Assembly (NCBI RefSeq): GCF_024168485.1 | Contig: NZ_JALJVY010000002.1 | Span: 310,001-374,000, forward strand | Direction: 5' to 3' | Length of the DNA: 64,000 nucleotides | DNA from: Sphingobium sp. OAS761 | GTDB taxonomy: Bacteria > Pseudomonadota > Alphaproteobacteria > Sphingomonadales > Sphingomonadaceae | Shown: piece by piece, positions 20,581 to 28,605 of the stretch | How the letters are laid out: each line of letters starts with the position of its first letter | Position numbering within the stretch: position 1 is the first letter of the stretch | The notes under the pieces: model-generated | Database searches by the model: none | What the model saw: only the letters and a program-made list of their open reading frames with translations | What the model was told of the DNA's origin: nothing | Translations under genes and position numbers: made by a program

Positions 20581-21027
20581 GTGGCAGATCGAATCACACC
20601 TGAAGCGCGTAGCGCCAATATGCGCCGGGTTCGCAATCGGGACACTGGCCCTGAACTTCGCGTTCGCAAGCTGTTGCATCGCGAAGGGTATCGCTTCCGT
20701 TTACAACGGACCGATTTGCCCGGACGGCCAGACATTTATTTGCCGAAATACAAGGTTGCGATCTTCGTCCATGGATGCTTTTGGCACGGCCACGAAGGAT
20801 GTAAGCGATCGAAATTGCCAGAAACGCGCACGGAATTTTGGTCGAACAAGATTGAGACAAACCGCGCGCGAGACGTCAAAGCGACAACACTCCTTCAGGC
20901 AGCGGGCGTGGAAGTCGTGACACTGTGGGAATGTCAGCTTAAAGACGATACCACGATAATGCAGCAGGTCGTTGAAGCGACAAAAAGGGACAACGCAAAA
21001 GATGGCGAGGCGACCAAGGCAGCTTGA
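20581..21027 (+). CDS. vsr: Very short patch repair (Vsr) endonuclease
   Basis: Vsr nicks DNA 5' of T:G mismatches produced by deamination of 5-methylcytosine, starting repair. The 148-residue protein has the family pattern: ITPEARSANMRRVRNRDTGP, LLHREGYRFRLQRTDLPGRP, DIYLPKYKVAIFVHGCFWHG, the zinc-binding cysteine/histidine group (GCFWHGHEGCK) and EFWSNKIETNRARD. The GTG at 20581 is used because the first residues ITPEARS are conserved and no earlier ATG exists. It overlaps the HNH nuclease gene by 26 bases and shares the locus with a C5 methyltransferase. Confidence 0.92.
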   Translation: MADRITPEARSANMRRVRNRDTGPELRVRKLLHREGYRFRLQRTDLPGRPDIYLPKYKVAIFVHGCFWHGHEGCKRSKLPETRTEFWSNKIETNRARDVKATTLLQAAGVEVVTLWECQLKDDTTIMQQVVEATKRDNAKDGEATKAA

Positions 21028-21964
21028 ACCCGACTCCCTTCGTCGTAGCTTGATCGAACTACTCACCAATTTTGAACAGCATTTGTTGGAATCTGAACTG
21101 CGCGAGCAGGTCCGCGCGCTCATTCCAGCCAACCACCTACTTCGCGATTTAGGCAGTTCGCTCCTACCCGAAGGCGCGCGCCTTTCCGCGCGCGAACGCA
21201 TCCTGTCTTATCTTCGGCGATTTCCCGGCATTGTAATTGACGGCGACGAATTGATGATCGTTGCCGGTATTAGCGAATACGCGCGCCGGATACGCGAACT
21301 GCGGAAAGAGGAAGGTTGGCCGATCTTATCGGGGATAACGGCGAACGAAATGCGTGAGACGAACGACGAAGGTCGTATGCAAGGTGAAAATGAAGAACCG
21401 TTCCCCGCGATGCGGCCATCGCAGTATCTATTGTTGGAAGATCGGCAGGATCGAGACGCCGCATATCGTTGGAATCGGGCAAATCAAATTCGCCGTAGTG
21501 ATGCGGGAGTTAGAGACAAAATCATTCGCTATTTTCGAGAAAATGTTGGCCAGCGTATTACGTCGGAAGAACTTCGATATGTCGCGGGTGACAAAACCGA
21601 ATGGGCGCGGCGAACTCGTGAATTGCGAACAGAGTTCGGCTGGCCAGTCATCACGAGAAACACGGGCGATCCGACGCTTCCGGTAGGAACTTACGTCTTA
21701 GAGAGGGACGAACAAGCGCCGCAACATGATCGCCAAATTCCTGAAATCGTGCGCCGTGAAGTGATGCGAAGAGATAATTGGTCCTGCCGGTGGCGTGGGT
21801 GTGGCTGGCCGCACGGTTTCCCCGAACAAGATCATCGCTTTCTCGAAGCGCATCACATCGAACATCATGCACAAGGCGGCAACAACACCGTCGATAACTT
21901 GGTAACGCTTTGCAACCTTCACCACGATGAAGTTCATCGAACCGGCGAACTCCACGTCGATTAA
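21002..21964 (+). CDS. HNH endonuclease with duplicated winged-helix-like domain, probable restriction enzyme
   Basis: The 320-residue protein ends in an HNH nuclease domain: a zinc cysteine pair (CRWRGCGW), the HHIEHHAQGGNN segment, then DNLVTLCNLHHDEVH with the Asn, Cys and His residues. Before it are two similar segments of about 48 residues: ARERILSYLRRFPG...YARRIRELRKEEGWPI at about 61-110 and VRDKIIRYFRENVG...WARRTRELRTEFGWPV at about 168-215. They look like an internal duplication of a winged-helix DNA-reading domain. The ATG at 21002 lies inside the end of vsr; a TTG at 20972 is possible. It converges with the methyltransferase gene, sharing four bases at the stops. It is likely the restriction partner. 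Confidence 0.82.
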   Translation: MARRPRQLEPDSLRRSLIELLTNFEQHLLESELREQVRALIPANHLLRDLGSSLLPEGARLSARERILSYLRRFPGIVIDGDELMIVAGISEYARRIRELRKEEGWPILSGITANEMRETNDEGRMQGENEEPFPAMRPSQYLLLEDRQDRDAAYRWNRANQIRRSDAGVRDKIIRYFRENVGQRITSEELRYVAGDKTEWARRTRELRTEFGWPVITRNTGDPTLPVGTYVLERDEQAPQHDRQIPEIVRREVMRRDNWSCRWRGCGWPHGFPEQDHRFLEAHHIEHHAQGGNNTVDNLVTLCNLHHDEVHRTGELHVD

Positions 21965-23037
21965 GCGGCAGCACGCATCCGTGCATCTAATATCTGCCGA
22001 ACGACGTTCCCAATCGCGCCTGCCAAGTGCGGCGGAACTGCATTCCCGATTTGCCGAGCAATCTCGACCTTTGAACCCTCAAAAGTGAAGTCATCAGGAA
22101 AGCCCATCAACCGCGCGGCTTCGCGGTGGGTGATTGGCCGATGTTGGTCCGGGTGCAGATAACGCCCCTTTTCCGGCTTAAAAAATTCGGTTCGAATTGT
22201 AACCGACGGACGGTCCCACCAAAGGCGGCCGAACAGATCGGTCCCGCCAGAGGTCTTTCGAATCCAGCAGTCAGGCGTGATTTCTGGAGCATTGCGTTGA
22301 AGGTCGAACCGATTGCCACCGGGCGGAACTGCGCGATAGCGCAGCGCGCTTTTTGCCGTTGGATTTCGCCCGAAGTGCAGATTGAGCGGCGCTTTCTTAA
22401 TCCGAATCTCCGTGCCCACAGGCGGAGGAAGATCGCCGATCGCATCACGAACAGTTTTCCAAACCGGAAGATTGTTAAGCGACCCCGGAGCAGCATTGGT
22501 CCGCAGCGGAGGGAAGCTAACCGCCGACGCCAGATCGCGCTTGTAGCCAACAATTACGGTTCTACGGCGCGTTTGCGGTGCGCCGTAGTCAGCCGCCATC
22601 AAAACTTCGCACGTAACGTCAAAGCCAAGGGACGTGGCATATTCGCGGATCGCATCATATTCCGGCGAAGATCGAAGTTCCGCCACATTTTCGATAACGA
22701 AAACAGAAGCACCGCTACGCTCAACAATGTCGAGAAATGGCTGCCACAAGGCGCGACGCGCGTCGCCATCGCGACGTTTGTTGAGAAGACTAAAGCCTTG
22801 GCAGGGCGGTCCACCGACCACAACGTCTGCCGATGGAATAGGACGACCCGATGAAACCCATTCTTCTATGTCACCGCAAACGGCATGTTCGCCGAAATTT
22901 CGACGGTGTGTTGCGACTGCTGATTTATCATTATCCAGCGCCCAAACGCTTTCAAAGCCGCCACAAAACCGCCGATCGGTAAAGCCGAGTGTCATGCCAC
23001 CGGCTCCGGCGAACAGATCAATCATTCGATAGCTCAT
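21961..23037 (-). CDS. DNA (cytosine-5) methyltransferase
   Basis: The 358-residue protein shows the C5 methyltransferase motifs in order: motif I MIDLFAGAGGMTLGF (SAM binding), motif IV GGPPCQGFS with the catalytic cysteine, motif VI VIENV, motif VIII QTRRRTVIVG, then a variable target-recognition region at about 210-300. It closes with motifs IX (HREAARLMGFPDDF) and X (QIGNAVPPHLAGAI). The ATG at 23037 is used because motif I follows five residues later; an upstream start at 23115 adds an unrelated leader. Together with Vsr and the HNH nuclease it forms a type II-like restriction-modification locus. The recognition sequence cannot be read from the protein. Confidence 0.93.
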   Translation of the reverse strand: MSYRMIDLFAGAGGMTLGFTDRRFCGGFESVWALDNDKSAVATHRRNFGEHAVCGDIEEWVSSGRPIPSADVVVGGPPCQGFSLLNKRRDGDARRALWQPFLDIVERSGASVFVIENVAELRSSPEYDAIREYATSLGFDVTCEVLMAADYGAPQTRRRTVIVGYKRDLASAVSFPPLRTNAAPGSLNNLPVWKTVRDAIGDLPPPVGTEIRIKKAPLNLHFGRNPTAKSALRYRAVPPGGNRFDLQRNAPEITPDCWIRKTSGGTDLFGRLWWDRPSVTIRTEFFKPEKGRYLHPDQHRPITHREAARLMGFPDDFTFEGSKVEIARQIGNAVPPHLAGAIGNVVRQILDARMRAAA

Positions 23038-23588
23038 CGCACCTCTATCCACATCGACGAGTTCCCGCTTTTCAGTTTCGTATTGGTTCGTATCGTGCGA
23101 ACTCCGCGCATGCAAGTGTTCTTGCTTTGTGCTACTTCAGCTTTCGAAACCTGTCCACCCCCTGCTCAACCTTACACCGAAATCTTGGTGGTGAAATACG
23201 TCGTTGATTTTGCGTCATTTCATCGTTGATATTGCCCACATTCCGTCACCTCAATACGGCGAAGGTATATAGTTCAACGGCGAAGCCCCGACCTACGCCG
23301 GTCACTTTGACGACGTAGGCCGGGGTCCAGAGCGACCGGGGAAGGATGACCGGCGGCTAGGGCAGGAAAGGAAGGCGAAGGGCGGCACCGATGCTATGTC
23401 GGGACGGGCATACGAGGAGCCACCCTCCACATAGATCGCATCTATGACATCAATAGCGCAATAGCGGCTGGCGCGGTGACGGGGTTTCGCGATGTTGAAC
23501 CGACCGGACGCCTGATTGACGTCAACGACGTCGTCTTTCCGGGCGCGCTTCAGGGGCCCGTGAAACGGGTAAGCAAGACGAGGACGGT
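23038..23588. other. Gene-free stretch with a stem-loop
   Basis: This 551-base stretch upstream of the methyltransferase and of the sterol desaturase gene has no convincing gene. It holds a 12-bp inverted repeat with one mismatch (23286-23297 with 23314-23325, loop 16 bases). The segment 23326-23588 is purine-rich and unlike its flanks. It may be the scar between the restriction locus and the next gene group. Confidence 0.5.
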
Positions 23589-24584
23589 ATGGACGGAGTC
23601 CGCGTAGGTAAACGATTGATAGGCGCGCAATCGCCGGTAACGGTAGGGTGGGAAAACATCCCGCGCGTGGAGGGCGGGCCGACGAAGCGCTTCGTCTTCA
23701 CCTGGTTCCAGCCGGCGGTGCTGCTCGCGCTCATCGCATTCTGGTATTATGCGCCCAATTCGATCGCAAAGGCATCTACCGCCATCGGTATCGGCATTGG
23801 CTTAAGAGTGCTGCTGCTCGCCCTGGAATGGGTCAATCCGCGTCACGAAAGCTGGCGGCTGACCTGGAAGGAGCTGATCACCGATCTCTTCTATGTAGGG
23901 CTTGGCTACACGCTGCTGAACATTGTCGAACATTATATCGGCGCCGACGTGGTGATCGATGCCGTGCAGCAGAATTTCAACTGGGAAAAGATCGCCTGGT
24001 TCATGGGCCTGCCGCTGCTCCTCCAGGCATTGCTGATATCGTTCATCTTCGATTTCGGGCAATATTGGATGCATCGCGGCATGCATAACTGGCATCCGCT
24101 TTGGCTGACGCACGCGCCGCACCACTACATCACGCAGCTCAATATCAACAAGGGAGCGGTCGGAAACCCGGTCGAACTCTTCCTGATCGGGCTCGGTATC
24201 GGCGGCTTCTTTGACTTCCTGCCCCGCGCGGCCTTGCTTGCGGGCACGCTGGGGCTTGCCGTCGGGACCTACCAGCACATCAATGTCCGCTTCAACTCCC
24301 CTCGCTGGTGGCGCTTCCTGTTCAACACCACCGAGCATCACAGCGTGCACCATTCCCAGGACTATGAGGGCAGCCGCAGCAACTATTCCAGCACCTGGAT
24401 CATCATCGACCGCATGTTCGGCACCTGCGTGGACGGCGAAGCGGAACTGTTGGGCATGGAGGGCGGCCGCAGGATGTCGGTCGGTGAAACCATGACCTTC
24501 CCCTTCACGGAAGCCTGGAAATCGCTGAAGGCAAAGCTGCGCGGGGATCGTTTCGACGGGCCGACGATAGTGCCCGCGGAATGA
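23589..24584 (+). CDS. Sterol desaturase / fatty acid hydroxylase family membrane protein
   Basis: The 331-residue protein has several hydrophobic segments (about 38-56, 63-80, 100-118, 145-165, 205-235). It also has the histidine clusters of the di-iron membrane hydroxylase superfamily: HRGMH in FDFGQYWMHRGMHNWHPLWL, HAPHH a few residues later, and HHSVHH near residue 255. The histidines bind two irons; the family hydroxylates or desaturates lipids, sterols or carotenoids at the membrane face. It overlaps the following small membrane protein gene (ATGA), so the two are co-translated. A close relative lies at 27616. The substrate is unknown. Confidence 0.88.
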   Translation: MDGVRVGKRLIGAQSPVTVGWENIPRVEGGPTKRFVFTWFQPAVLLALIAFWYYAPNSIAKASTAIGIGIGLRVLLLALEWVNPRHESWRLTWKELITDLFYVGLGYTLLNIVEHYIGADVVIDAVQQNFNWEKIAWFMGLPLLLQALLISFIFDFGQYWMHRGMHNWHPLWLTHAPHHYITQLNINKGAVGNPVELFLIGLGIGGFFDFLPRAALLAGTLGLAVGTYQHINVRFNSPRWWRFLFNTTEHHSVHHSQDYEGSRSNYSSTWIIIDRMFGTCVDGEAELLGMEGGRRMSVGETMTFPFTEAWKSLKAKLRGDRFDGPTIVPAE

Positions 24585-25219
24585 CAGTGGCGCGGGAATG
24601 GGGGAATGCGATGAACCGGCGCTTCATCGACTGGATCTGGAACATCCGGGGTAGCCTGACGCTCGTTCCGGGACAGTCCAGCGACGATGCCTTTCGCCGG
24701 CTCGATCCGCTATTCCAGGAAGCGGGCACCAGGCATGAACGGTCGGCCGACACGCTGACCTTCCGCAAGAAGAATCAGGCAGCTCAGGACAAGATGGCGG
24801 TCTTCGATGCCGGCATCCTCCAGGTCAGGGAGGATGCAGCCGGCCCGGTGCTCCACTATCGCCTGAAAAGCCGTGCGCTGCTCTTCTGCTTTCTTGCCCC
24901 CTTGCTGTTCCTGGGCTTTGCTCAGGCAACGGTGATGATCGGCCAGTGGGAAAAGGCTTCGGCGCAATCGACGGAGAAAAAGCCGGAGAAGAAGAAGGAC
25001 GTGGCGCTGCCGCAGCATCCCATTGACGCTTTCCTGGGCGCACCGGCCCCCGAAAAGCCGAAGAAGGACAAGGAGAAAAACGCCGAGGACGAAGACAAGC
25101 CTTCGCCGACGGCGGCCTATGTGTTCGCAGCCTTGTTCGCCACTCTCTACGTTGTCGGGCGCATCCTTGAAGCGCGGCTGGTCAAGTCGCTGTTCCGCAG
25201 GAAGCTTCTGGGCGTGTGA
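24581..25219 (+). CDS. Membrane protein of unknown function coupled to the hydroxylase
   Basis: The 212-residue protein has two probable membrane segments, about residues 98-116 (RALLFCFLAPLLFLGFAQAT) and about 177-197 (YVFAALFATLYVVGRILEAR). Between them is a charged, lysine- and glutamate-rich linker (about 125-175) with no recognised domain. The N-terminal part could be a small alpha/beta domain (LTFRKKNQAAQDKMAVFDAG). The ATG at 24581 overlaps the stop of the hydroxylase gene; an ATG at 24611 is an alternative. A strong terminator follows. The family is not one I recognise; a partner of the hydroxylase is the likeliest role. Confidence 0.62.
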   Translation: MTVAREWGNAMNRRFIDWIWNIRGSLTLVPGQSSDDAFRRLDPLFQEAGTRHERSADTLTFRKKNQAAQDKMAVFDAGILQVREDAAGPVLHYRLKSRALLFCFLAPLLFLGFAQATVMIGQWEKASAQSTEKKPEKKKDVALPQHPIDAFLGAPAPEKPKKDKEKNAEDEDKPSPTAAYVFAALFATLYVVGRILEARLVKSLFRRKLLGV

Positions 25220-25243
25220 ACGCGCGGGCCGCGTGTCCTTCTA

Positions 25244-25290
25244 GAGCGTAATCCGTTCATGCTGAACCGGTTTACGCTCTTTTTTCTTTT
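25244..25290 (+). terminator. Rho-independent terminator inside a TCTAGAGC palindrome
   Basis: A 12-bp stem with one mismatch (25244-25255 with 25268-25279) is followed by a T-rich tract 25280-25290. It ends the hydroxylase operon. The wider unit 25240-25347 is bounded by TCTAGAGC and GCTCTAGA and contains a second stem, GCATTTTC (25298-25305) with GAAAATGC (25334-25341). Confidence 0.78.
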
Positions 25291-25342
25291 GTTTTCCGCA
25301 TTTTCCTAGCCAGCAGATGATGCCGTCCGCTTCGAAAATGCT

Positions 25343-26326
25343 CTAGACGTCCCGCTGCCCGAAAGAATGAAGCGGCATCGCATCGGTCAGGGCAAGATCG
25401 CCGGCCGCGATGCGGCGCTTCAGATAAGCGAATGTCTGCGCGGTCTGGTTGAAAAGATGCTCGCCGCCTTTGAGCGGCGCGTAGCGGGGATTTTCGCCCT
25501 TCGTCAACGGCGCGACGACATAATCATAATCGCAGGTGTGGAACATGGCGAAAGAATAGCGTTCCTGCCGGACCTTCTTCACGCGGTGTCTGGTCGCCAG
25601 ATATCGCCCGTTGGACAGGATTTCCATCATGTCGCCAATGTTCATGATCATCGTGCCTTCAACCAGCGGCACATCGATCCATCCCCCTTGCCTGCTGACG
25701 ATCTGCAATCCGGGCGCCGTCGCGAAGAGCAAGGTGAAGCATTCATAGTCGGTATGCGCGCCGATGCCCGGTCGGTCCTGCGCACTGTCGTCACGGGGAT
25801 AGTGGATGAGGCGCAACTGGCTGGGCGGATTTAAACGATTTGCGTCGAAATGATCTTCATCCAGGCCCAGCGCCAGCGCAAAGGCTCCGAACAACTGACG
25901 GCCGATGTCCATGACGTGGGCATAATAGGCCATGACATCGTCCCGGAAGCCCGCCATCTCCGGCCAGAGATTGGGGCCGAGCAGCGGCCGCCGACCCTCG
26001 GCAGGACGATAGTCGCAATTGACGTCATAGGCTTCCTTGAGGTCGCCGACGCCTTCGCCGAAACACTCCTCTCCGACCGGCACATATCCGCTATGGTTTT
26101 GCGAAAGGCCGATATAGCTCTTCATCTTGTCGGCCTGCTCCAGCGCAAAATACGCTATCGCCCGGGAATGCAATCTGCGAAACAACGCCCAGTCGAGCTG
26201 TTTGCCGCAGATATAAAGAAAGCCCGACTCCGCGCAGGCGCGATCGAGAGCATGCGCTACGGCGATCCGGTCATCGCGCGAGGGGCTTACCAAATCGGAT
26301 ATGTCGATGATGGGCAGCGAACGCAT
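25343..26326 (-). CDS. 2-oxoglutarate/Fe(II)-dependent oxygenase, isopenicillin N synthase-like
   Basis: The 327-residue protein has the N-terminal DIOX_N segment (LPIIDISDLV, DRACAESGFLYICGKQLD, GYVPVGEE) and a C-terminal double-stranded helix. The iron triad is visible as the HTD of GIGAHTDYECFTLL and the histidine of LATRHRVKK, and the 2-oxoglutarate arginine is in RYSFAMF. Family members hydroxylate, desaturate or cyclise small molecules. It is divergent from a LysR gene, 93 bases apart, and its stop lies in the palindromic unit after the hydroxylase operon. The substrate is unknown. Some members of this broad family release guanidine from arginine-like substrates, which may matter given the nitrogen operon nearby. 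Confidence 0.85.
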   Translation of the reverse strand: MRSLPIIDISDLVSPSRDDRIAVAHALDRACAESGFLYICGKQLDWALFRRLHSRAIAYFALEQADKMKSYIGLSQNHSGYVPVGEECFGEGVGDLKEAYDVNCDYRPAEGRRPLLGPNLWPEMAGFRDDVMAYYAHVMDIGRQLFGAFALALGLDEDHFDANRLNPPSQLRLIHYPRDDSAQDRPGIGAHTDYECFTLLFATAPGLQIVSRQGGWIDVPLVEGTMIMNIGDMMEILSNGRYLATRHRVKKVRQERYSFAMFHTCDYDYVVAPLTKGENPRYAPLKGGEHLFNQTAQTFAYLKRRIAAGDLALTDAMPLHSFGQRDV

Positions 26327-26419
26327 GCCACCCTGTTATGAAACACAGGTCATAAGGGTAAGCTGCGACATGGCGATGATTTACATTGATTTGATCTATG
26401 CCGGGGGCGATGAACAGTG

Positions 26420-27373
26420 ATGGAAAGGCGGCCCATGACGGACAGGGGACAGTTGATAGATCGGAAGTTCGCAAGCCGGGTGGACTGGAACCTGATGCGC
26501 ACTTTCGTCGACATCGTCCGGGCCGGAGGCATTGGCGCGGCGGCCCGGCAACTCAATCGCCAGCAGCCCAGCATCAGCGCCGCACTCAAGCGGCTGGAGG
26601 ATCATGTCGGCGCCACGCTCCTTCACCGCACCGCCACCGGCGTCGAGATGACAACGGCGGGCAAGGCGTTGATGGTGCTTTGCGAAGACATGCTCGAATC
26701 CGCGCAGATGGTGCCGCATCAGATCGCGCAGGCGACCAAGCGCGTTGAAGGTTTCGTTCGCATCCAGATCATATCCGGCCTGATGTCGCCCGAGTTTGAC
26801 GAGGCGATCGCCAGCTTCCATCGACGCAACCCCGCGATCCATATCGAAATCCGCGTGTCCCCATGGCGTCAGGTGCTTGACGCGCTGGAACAGGGCGAGG
26901 TCGAAATCGGCGTGGGTTATGACAGCAGCGTTCGGGGAAGCCTGATGTACGAGCCGTTGCTGGTGGAACGACAGCAACTTTACTGCTCCCGCTACAGTCC
27001 TTATTTCGGCTATCGCCTCAGCCGCCTGCATGACCTGAAGGATAAAGCCTTCGTCCTGACGGGCGATGATGAGATCGAAGCGATCACGCATCTGCGCCGC
27101 CGCTACCGCCTCGGCACCAGGGTCAGTGGCCTGGCCGAAGACATCAACGAGGCGAAGCGTCTGATAGTCCAGGGGGTGGGCATCGGCTTCCTGCCCGTCC
27201 TGGCGGCTGAGCAGGATGTGGCCAAGGAGCGGCTGTGGCCTATCCTGGATACGGATATGGAGCCGTCCTACGACATTTTCCTCCTGTCGCGTTCCGAGCC
27301 CGCAAGAGACACCGCGACCCAGCTATTCTGGGATGAGGTGATCCGGCGTTTGCGCGCAAAGGGCAGGGCATAG
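26420..27373 (+). CDS. LysR-type transcriptional regulator
   Basis: The 317-residue protein carries a LysR HTH (VRAGGIGAAARQLNRQQPSI, LLHRTATGVEMTTAG) and a substrate domain (PAIHIEIRVSPWRQVLDALE, EVEIGVGYDS, GVGIGFLPVLAA). The ATG at 26420 is used, though a GTG at 26417 and an ATG at 26435 are possible. It is divergent from the 2-oxoglutarate oxygenase gene and precedes the second hydroxylase gene, so it may control either side. Confidence 0.85.
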   Translation: MERRPMTDRGQLIDRKFASRVDWNLMRTFVDIVRAGGIGAAARQLNRQQPSISAALKRLEDHVGATLLHRTATGVEMTTAGKALMVLCEDMLESAQMVPHQIAQATKRVEGFVRIQIISGLMSPEFDEAIASFHRRNPAIHIEIRVSPWRQVLDALEQGEVEIGVGYDSSVRGSLMYEPLLVERQQLYCSRYSPYFGYRLSRLHDLKDKAFVLTGDDEIEAITHLRRRYRLGTRVSGLAEDINEAKRLIVQGVGIGFLPVLAAEQDVAKERLWPILDTDMEPSYDIFLLSRSEPARDTATQLFWDEVIRRLRAKGRA

Positions 27374-27615
27374 ATTTCATAAATGACTTGCATCGGAATT
27401 TTACCCCTCCCCCAATGACGCGCCGCAGCACAGCTTCATGCCAGACCATGGAGCTGAATCATGTGGGCGAAACAACGGTGCACGGCGCCTTCAGGCCGCC
27501 GGAATGCAGGAAATTATCTTGGCGGGGTCGCGGCAGCGCTTGACCGTCTGCCGCTCGCATGGGTCGCGGCCAGGGGGCAGGTCATCCTCGCGTCAGCGTC
27601 GGGCCGTCAAAAGCC

Positions 27616-28605
27616 ATGATCGACGCGGCCATGACCACCGGATCGGCAGGCAGCATGAAGGACACCATCTTCAACTACCTGCCGCCAGCCATGATTGCAG
27701 CGGTCCTGTGTTTCTGGGCCTATGGCCCGACGGCGCTGCTGAACCATGAAGCGACCCTGGCGGTAATGTCCGCGCTCATCACGATCAGCGTGCTCCTGCT
27801 CGAACAGGTCCATGAGCGCCATGCCGGTTGGCGCATGAACCGGCAGGAATTTGTCACCGACCTCTTCTACTCGATCCTCAGCGCCACCGTCATCGCATGG
27901 GTGTCGCGCAAGATCGGCGATGACCCGCTGGTAGCGGCCAAGGCTTCGCTTGGCATCACGACGCAATGGGCCATGCGCATGCCTTGGCTGGCACAAGTCG
28001 CCCTCGTCGTGTTTCTGATCGAATTCGGCCAATATTGGATGCATCGGCTGATGCACAATGTGACGCCGTTCTGGCTCACTCACGCCCCGCATCACCATCT
28101 GACGCAGCTGAATGCCGCAAAAGGCGCAGTCGGAAATCCGATCGAGCTGGTGCTGATCAGCCTCAGCATCGTCGCGCTGTTCGACCTGCAGACAACGGCA
28201 ATATTTGCGGCCATCAATGTCCTTGGCGTCATTTCGACCTTTGCGCACGCCAATGTGCGGTCCGATCCTCCGATCTTCTATTCCTACGTCTTCACGACGA
28301 TCCGGCACCACAGCCTCCATCATTCGACCGATTATCAAAGCACCCGCTGCAACTACGGTAATTCGCTGATCTTCCTCGACCGCATCTTTGGCACCTATCG
28401 TGAGGGCGAAGCGGAACTGGTAGGCCAGGACGAACGCCGCCGCCTGTCGATCTGGGAACAGACGATCTTCCCGTTCGAGCCGCTGATCGCCCGATATAGG
28501 GCGCGCAAGGGTTCGGCGGAAACGGGCGGAGACAGCAGCGCCCCAGCCAAGGCAGCGGTCGAACGGCCCGTGCCGGAATCCGTAGAGAGTCCGGTCACGG
28601 CATGA
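27616..28605 (+). CDS. Second sterol desaturase / fatty acid hydroxylase family protein
   Basis: The 329-residue membrane protein is similar in layout to the one at 23589: the EFGQYWMHRLMHNVTPFWL cluster with HRLMH, then HAPHHHLTQLN and HHSLHHSTDY. Identical stretches such as GQYWMHR, LTHAPHH and KGAVGNP show common ancestry. Hydrophobic spans occur at about 18-34, 42-60, 80-97, 122-138 and 175-215. The alanine- and proline-rich C-terminal tail (about 300-329) is unique. The ATG at 27616 is preferred over a non-conserved extension from 27559. It overlaps the following sulfotransferase gene (ATGA). Confidence 0.87.
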   Translation: MIDAAMTTGSAGSMKDTIFNYLPPAMIAAVLCFWAYGPTALLNHEATLAVMSALITISVLLLEQVHERHAGWRMNRQEFVTDLFYSILSATVIAWVSRKIGDDPLVAAKASLGITTQWAMRMPWLAQVALVVFLIEFGQYWMHRLMHNVTPFWLTHAPHHHLTQLNAAKGAVGNPIELVLISLSIVALFDLQTTAIFAAINVLGVISTFAHANVRSDPPIFYSYVFTTIRHHSLHHSTDYQSTRCNYGNSLIFLDRIFGTYREGEAELVGQDERRRLSIWEQTIFPFEPLIARYRARKGSAETGGDSSAPAKAAVERPVPESVESPVTA

